Below, in pieces: positions 55,732 to 64,000 of a DNA stretch of 64,000 nt. The stretch is from Mixophyes australis. Lineage: Eukaryota > Chordata > Amphibia > Anura > Limnodynastidae. The first letter of the stretch is position 1, and each line of letters begins with the position of its first letter. Location of the stretch: positions 59,747,289-59,811,288 of the forward strand of contig JAVHZZ010000003.1 of the NCBI GenBank assembly GCA_036250195.1, in the 5' to 3' direction. The position numbers were made by a program, and so were the translations under genes. The notes beneath the pieces are model-generated. The model was given only the letters and a program-made list of their open reading frames with translations. It made no database searches and was not told where the DNA came from.

Positions 55732-58035
55732 ATTAATGTGGTTTGCATATTATTCACAAAACAAATAGGAGATCAGTGCAGAATGCCTTAGTTTTGCTCA
55801 TCAAGGTGCATACCTACTTTGGGTGAACTACATTTTCAACTGCTCAGCAAAATATTCACCTCATTCTGCATTGTCTGCGAAATTTCTCACTTTCCACCAG
55901 ATGAATTTGCCTTTAAGTGTTCCCAGTCTACCCTAACCTCACCACACAGATGAGCAAAGTCACAGCAAAATTTAGCCCAATTTGAGATTCACGGCAGAAC
56001 AGGCCATTCTGCAGAGGTACAGATGCGTCTATTCATTATTGTGCGGTGGTAGAAAATCTATTATCGCAACGCTATAAAAATCTATTATCGCTGAAATTTA
56101 AAAATACAATATTAGTGTGAGCAGCTGAGTGATACTCAACTGCCTGGTGATAGTGTCCGGCAGCAGTAAGACTACTATTACCGCTTCGCCGGTCTGTCCT
56201 AGGTGCTTGCGAGACTTGGCTTTTCAAAGAAATAAAGCTATAAAATGTTAAAAAAAATATCTAAAAAATAATTTTTTGAATAGCAATCTGCTTTGAGAAA
56301 ATGTACACATACAACATTGGAGAAAGAAGCACAAAGGGGAAACAGAGATAGGGGTACATGATAGAGACAGATACAATAGGGGAAGGGGGGCAAAAGACAC
56401 AGACGAGACACACAAACATGGGGGGAAGAAGGAGTTAGGAGTGGGCTGAGGAGAAAGTAAATGACAGTACCAGAACCTGAGTAGAGGTGGGACAGGATCT
56501 GCATTATTTATTTAATCTATATGGCCGTGTGCTGCCTTCTTTATGGTAATAGACAGCACATGGTGTGGAGGAAAGGTGGTGGGGGGGGTCCCTTTTAGAA
56601 GGCAGGAACACCAGAGCACAGGAGAGAGGCCGTGCACCACAGCAGGAGACTGTATGACTCATCCTTCTGGCAGTCCCATGACATCACTGGGGCTACTGGA
56701 CTATAAGAAAACCTCCAGCCTCTGCATCCCGGTGGTGGAGGTGGTGACTCGAGCATAGGAGGAGCTTCTGGGCACATGGAAACCCCCTTAGGTGCAAGCC
56801 TGACACTGGCCTTGACCTTATAACCTAAATACCAACCCTTACAGTGCCCTAAAATCATCCCAAGTGCTAAATCAGTATCTAGATTGATTTATAACCCTAG
56901 CCATAGCTGAATCCTTAATCCAAACAGAATAATAAACCTGAGTTAAAAAATATTCTACCTTGCTCCTCAGATTCTAAAAATGTAATAAACTACTCAACCA
57001 GAGTTATTTTTACCTGTAGGGACTGCTGATATTGCTGTCAAGAAGATTTTACACATTCTACTTTTCGGCTAAAGTCACACGTTTCTTTTTGTGGTTTGCA
57101 AAGTGAATTGTCCTGGGACCACTATTGTCTTAAAGCTGCCCCGCCAAAAATAGCGATGCCTCATACCAGCATCCTTTAGTTATAGTTTGCAGTCAATGTC
57201 ACACAAATATTCATAAGTGCTTCATGGACTCCATATGTGCCAACAATCCCGATTTTCCTAGGATAGTCATGACCTGTGAAGAAAGACCAAACCATGACCA
57301 AAGATCAATCCTTCTAAAAAGGAAAAGTGGAGATGTTGGCCATGTTCCGCCTGTAGTATAGTATAAAATAAAAATTGTCTGATGCGATCGTTGTGGTTCC
57401 AAAGCACATAGGTTTTATTTGCAATAGTATAACAAGACAAAGTTTGGAATGCATACGCATGCACCTCTTAGCACTAACACAAGCTTCAATGAGAACGCTC
57501 TGGTTTCCAAAGCCTGAGGTGAACAATTTATACACAGTACAGTTGTAAACAGCAGTGACATCACAAAGATACACAGTTACAGTATTAAGGTCTTCATTCA
57601 TAGGTTGAAGGATCTTGACCTCCCAAGAATTCGATGTGGCATTGGTGGATTCCTCTGGTCTTTGTTCCTTGAGATTGCCAGGTGTCCTTCTTCAGATACC
57701 CGCCTCTAGACCTGTATAAATTATTTTTTATGATCTCTGTGAACTAGCTATTTGATGTATGAAAAAGTGATATTATTCATAACTAGCGTTCGCAAGGTGT
57801 GAACGCTACATAAATAACGCCGGAACTGTTCTCATGCGATTGCGAACAGAATGAGACCAAACTCGTAATTGGAGACATTAATTAGCTTTTTTACCACATT
57901 ATATTTTATATTAACTAAAATAAATAGATTAAACTTATTTGCATGTTGTTATTTGCTAAAATAATTATTTAATTGCGTACTAATCCCATCGCAGCCAATA
58001 TTAGTGTACAGAAAATATTGCTTACCCCTTTCATC
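55732..58035. other. Unassigned spacer
   Basis: No gene or transposon recognised. A G run lies near 56,580. Confidence 0.45.
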
Positions 58036-58155
58036 CAATTATTAAACACCCATAGCAAACAATCAGATTTTAAATAGAATTTTCAAGAATGTATTAGAAA
58101 AATGATAGCTGGAATCCGATTGGCTGCTCTGGGCAACACCTAAACTTTTTCTTTT
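58036..58155. mobile_element. Old, diverged Harbinger-like MITE, copy 6
   Basis: CCCATAGCAAACAATCAGAT, then AATGATAGCTGGAATCCGAT and TGGCTGCTCTGGGCAACACC follow the family order with many substitutions and no clear ends. It is clearly older than the other copies. Confidence 0.7.
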
Positions 58156-61823
<3,668 letters not shown>

Positions 61824-62462
61824 TGTAACGCCCCCCCTGCGGGGAAACAGGGACAGACGCAACACAAACAAACTTACCTTATGAACGATGGTCACCTCCA
61901 GTCCGCCTCCGATATCCCAGCTGCGATCCGATCCCAGCAGATCCGCAGCCGCAACCCTTGTCACCTCCAACCACGTCCCTCTAGAAAAGAGACAAAGATT
62001 ACGGCCGTGCCTACCAGGTAAGGGCTGTCCGAGAATACGGCAACGAACAAGGACACTCTCAGTCTAAGCCCACTTGCCGCCTCCTCGCTTTGCTCTTGCC
62101 AAGACGCGGGGGACTACAGGCACTTAAGACCAAGACTAGTCCGAGGACTAATCCCGCCTCAAGTACCTCACACACCTGCTGGTGAGGGCCTAACCGAAAG
62201 GGGGAATCGAGCGTGATACTCACCGGGACACTCCCACTTCCGATCCGGTTCTCCTGCACCTTCCCGACACCTGCGGATGACAAGAACACACAGCCTCCCT
62301 CTACGCTCTCAGTGAGACTAAGATGGCACCCACAAACTTAAGCTGACTACAACAGCGACCCGACACTAACAACGTTCTAATGGTCGGCAACGCAACTAAG
62401 TCAAACCACTATGACTAACTAGGTGTGGTGCACTAACGAAACTGCTCACTTACCACTACGGG

Positions 62463-62547
62463 GAACACCAGCCGGTGTTCACGGACTATACCGGAGGGCG
62501 GTTCCTAACCCCCTCACCCATGTCTAACCAAGGAGAACTGTCTCCTT
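62463..62547. other. Two strong stem-loops upstream of the dyad array
   Basis: GAACACC/GGTGTTC (62,463-62,480, loop AGCC) and AAGGAGA/TCTCCTT (62,530-62,547, loop ACTG) are both perfect 7-bp stems with tetraloops. They suggest that the dyad-rich organisation extends beyond the 19-unit array. Confidence 0.6.
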
Positions 62548-63223
62548 ACGATGGGGTCACCCACGGACCCTAAGGGCCGGCTGCTTCAAGCCCGGCTGAG
62601 GCTCAGTGGAACAGCACACTAACCCGCGGGCCGACTGCCGCACGGAACAGCCGATCGAACTGAACCGCCTGACTGCCTGTACTCGGGTATCTCACACGTG
62701 TCCTTACGTCCGGAACCACAGGTCCACCTGCACGGAACCGGCCTTGGGGACCCTCAATCAGTACCCCGGCCGCCCCTGTACCTGCCTCAAGGTGTGCTGC
62801 ACTGCCACCAACTCACTCAGCCACCCCCCTTGGGTACCAGTGTGACCCCGGGGACCTAAGGGACAGGAAAACTACGTGTGTTCTCCCCTGACTATGTGTA
62901 TGCTGGTAACTACACTTGTCCCCACAGCACGGGTTAGCACAGAACAACACAGGAACAAGAGCCTACCTTTAATGGGGGCCTGACGTCTTGCCCCTGGGCA
63001 CAATTACGTAGCACACCCAAAATACCGTAATTCAACAATACCCGCCGCACAGACAGAATACAATATACAGTACTTTGTAAGCTACTTACCAGAGCACACC
63101 GCTGTTAGCCAACCAGCAGGTTGCTACAGCACCACAGGAGCCTCCGCTCTACTGTACTTCCTAACTACGTGTGCTCACCTCACACAGGACCGCGCCTACA
63201 CTCACCTTCTGCCCTTCACACCA

Positions 63224-63675
63224 TGGGCCTCTTGCCCAGTTGCACACAGAGCCTTGTGCTCTGATTAATGGGCCTCAGCCCCCTCTCTACCTCAGGGCTC
63301 TGAGCCCACTAACTAGGGCCTTGTGCCCTGCTACCTAGGGGTCCTAGCCCCTGCCTACTGAGGCCTGTGGCCTCCCTGACTATCTGCTAGGGCCTTGTGC
63401 CCTTTATAGCCAACGGGCTACCAGCCCCTACTCAGGCCCTGTGGCCTTCCTATGGCCTTTAAGCCACTAACTACCTGAGGGCCTTGTGCCCTTGTACCTG
63501 GGGCTCTCACGCCCCCTGCCTAACTCACAGGGGCTTGTCCCCTTTATCAAAAGTATTATGGCCTACTGGCCCACTAACTCGTAGGGGCCTAGTGCCCAGG
63601 TTCCTGGGCCTTGTTCCCCTAATTTACCATCCCCGCGGGCCTTGTGCCCGACTGTGGCCCCGGGCCTAGTGCCCG
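63224..63675. repeat. Array of 19 short dyads with covarying stems
   Basis: Nineteen short inverted repeats occur every 20-30 bp. The common form is GGGC-CTTGT-GCCC, but stems vary: TGGGC/GCCCA (63,224), CAGAGC/GCTCTG (63,247), GGGCTC/GAGCCC (63,295), GAGGCC/GGCCTC (63,360), GGGCT/AGCCC (63,415), AGGCC/GGCCT (63,434), TGGC/GCCA (63,453), GGGGC/GCCCC (63,500), AGGGG/CCCCT (63,529) and CGGGC/GCCCG (63,636 and 63,661). Only the unit at 63,606 has a stem mismatch. Loops are mostly 3-6 nt; CTTGT is commonest. Linkers share words such as CTAACTACCT and CTGCCTA. It is a degenerate minisatellite of about 24 bp with preserved symmetry. Confidence 0.85.
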
Positions 63676-63690
63676 AATTAATGCTGAGTC

Positions 63691-63700
63691 AACTTACCTG
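63691..63700 (-). other. Consensus 5' splice site
   Basis: The minus strand reads CAGGTAAGTT, a full match to the vertebrate donor consensus (exon ends at 63,698), about 250 bp downstream of the expected start at the TATA palindrome. Further minus-strand GGTAAGT matches lie at 63,084-63,090, 62,448-62,454 and, with AAG before it, 61,872-61,880. Confidence 0.5.
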
Positions 63701-63962
63701 CTCTGCGCAGGAATCTCAGCTTGCCACGCCGCCTCCCTTTTCTTTCTCCGGGTCTTCCAGACCCTCCAGCCGGCGGCGCCTCTTCTCCTCTTCGGCGCTG
63801 GGTCTGCTGTTGCTCCTGGGGTGAGGGCGCCCTCAGCCCTTACAAGGGCTCCCCGCCGACGATCTCCGCTCCGCCGGCTTCTGTTCTTGACTCGCCGCTC
63901 TGGACGTCCCACGACGTCCTTCTCTCTCTGCCGCCGACTCTCTTCTGTCAAAATGGCGCCAC

Positions 63963-63985
63963 CCGGCGACTTATATAGTCGCCGG
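63963..63985 (-). promoter_or_regulatory. TATA box inside a perfect palindrome
   Basis: CCGGCGACT and AGTCGCCGG face each other across TATAT. On the minus strand this gives CTATATAAGTCGCC, a good TATA box about 25-30 bp before a CpG-rich leader. The plus strand reads TTATATAG, a weaker match, so minus-strand transcription is preferred. Promoter activity is inferred. Confidence 0.5.
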
Positions 63986-64000
63986 CGTGACATCATTAGC

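Larger units (their letters stand above)
61824..64000 (-). mobile_element. GC-rich LTR-like element, continues beyond the window
   Basis: A sharp base-composition change occurs at TGTAACGCCCCCCC (61,824). On the minus strand this is a GGGGGGGCGTTACA end, like the TGTAAC terminus of the LTR at 12,036. Reading on the minus strand from the right: a TATATAAG box in a palindrome, a CpG-rich leader (63,945-63,698), a GTAAGT splice-donor match, a 450-bp array of short dyads, then further GC-rich sequence with no long reading frame. An LTR with an unusually long R-U5, or the first exon of a host transcript with a CpG-rich promoter, are both possible. Confidence 0.4.

Noticed and set aside
63694..63996. 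Arg-rich 100-residue frame on the minus strand at the right edge
   Set aside because: It lies in a CpG-rich leader where stop codons are scarce, starts upstream of the TATA box, and has no recognisable domain.

Overview
The window looks like repeat-rich, gene-poor DNA from a large vertebrate genome, most probably an anuran amphibian. The organism is inferred from repeat content: a Tc1-like transposase relic, L2/CR1-type LINEs with a 3' tail ending in GCGCTATATAAATAAA, a palindromic TTA-flanked MITE present six times, several hAT-type elements with 8-bp target duplications, and LTRs of about 1-2 kb. I see no intact host protein-coding gene, rRNA or tRNA. The very long reading frames between 37 and 51 kb are a by-product of a stop-free tandem repeat.

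Layout. 1-0.65 kb: 3' half of a dead Tc1-like transposon. 2.6-3.8 kb: degenerate Ty3/gypsy Gag-like relic (minus) beside two 27-bp minisatellites. 6.3 kb: L1-like ORF2 scrap. 7.6 kb: LINE 3' tail. 8.9 kb: small foldback MITE. 9.4-11.2 kb: an internally deleted L2/CR1-type LINE (minus). 12.0-13.05 kb: probable minus-strand LTR with adjacent polypurine tract. 13.5-15.2 kb: two LINE relics, the second interrupted by a MITE. 16.3-17.6 kb: long foldback element with a 36-bp minisatellite in one arm only. 18.7-22 kb: several MITEs and a 45-bp minisatellite. 22.1-26.4 kb: a LINE copy carrying a hAT element and a 2-kb LTR, both with exact target duplications. 27.2-28.25 kb: a second LTR. 31.3-33.3 kb: a 59-bp satellite. 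37.3-51.3 kb: about 14 kb of a 26-bp minisatellite (roughly 500 uniform copies), flanked by hAT-like termini. 52.3-55.7 kb: three further transposon structures. 61.8-64.0 kb: a GC-rich element with a minus-strand TATA palindrome and a series of 19 short dyads whose stems differ in sequence but remain complementary.

The parts do not act as a pathway. They record successive transposition (nested insertions dated by target duplications) and repeated birth of minisatellites inside transposable elements. The strongest candidates for something new are the covarying dyad array at 63.2-63.7 kb, the 26-bp array whose every unit resembles a 3' splice acceptor, and the foldback element with an expanded arm.
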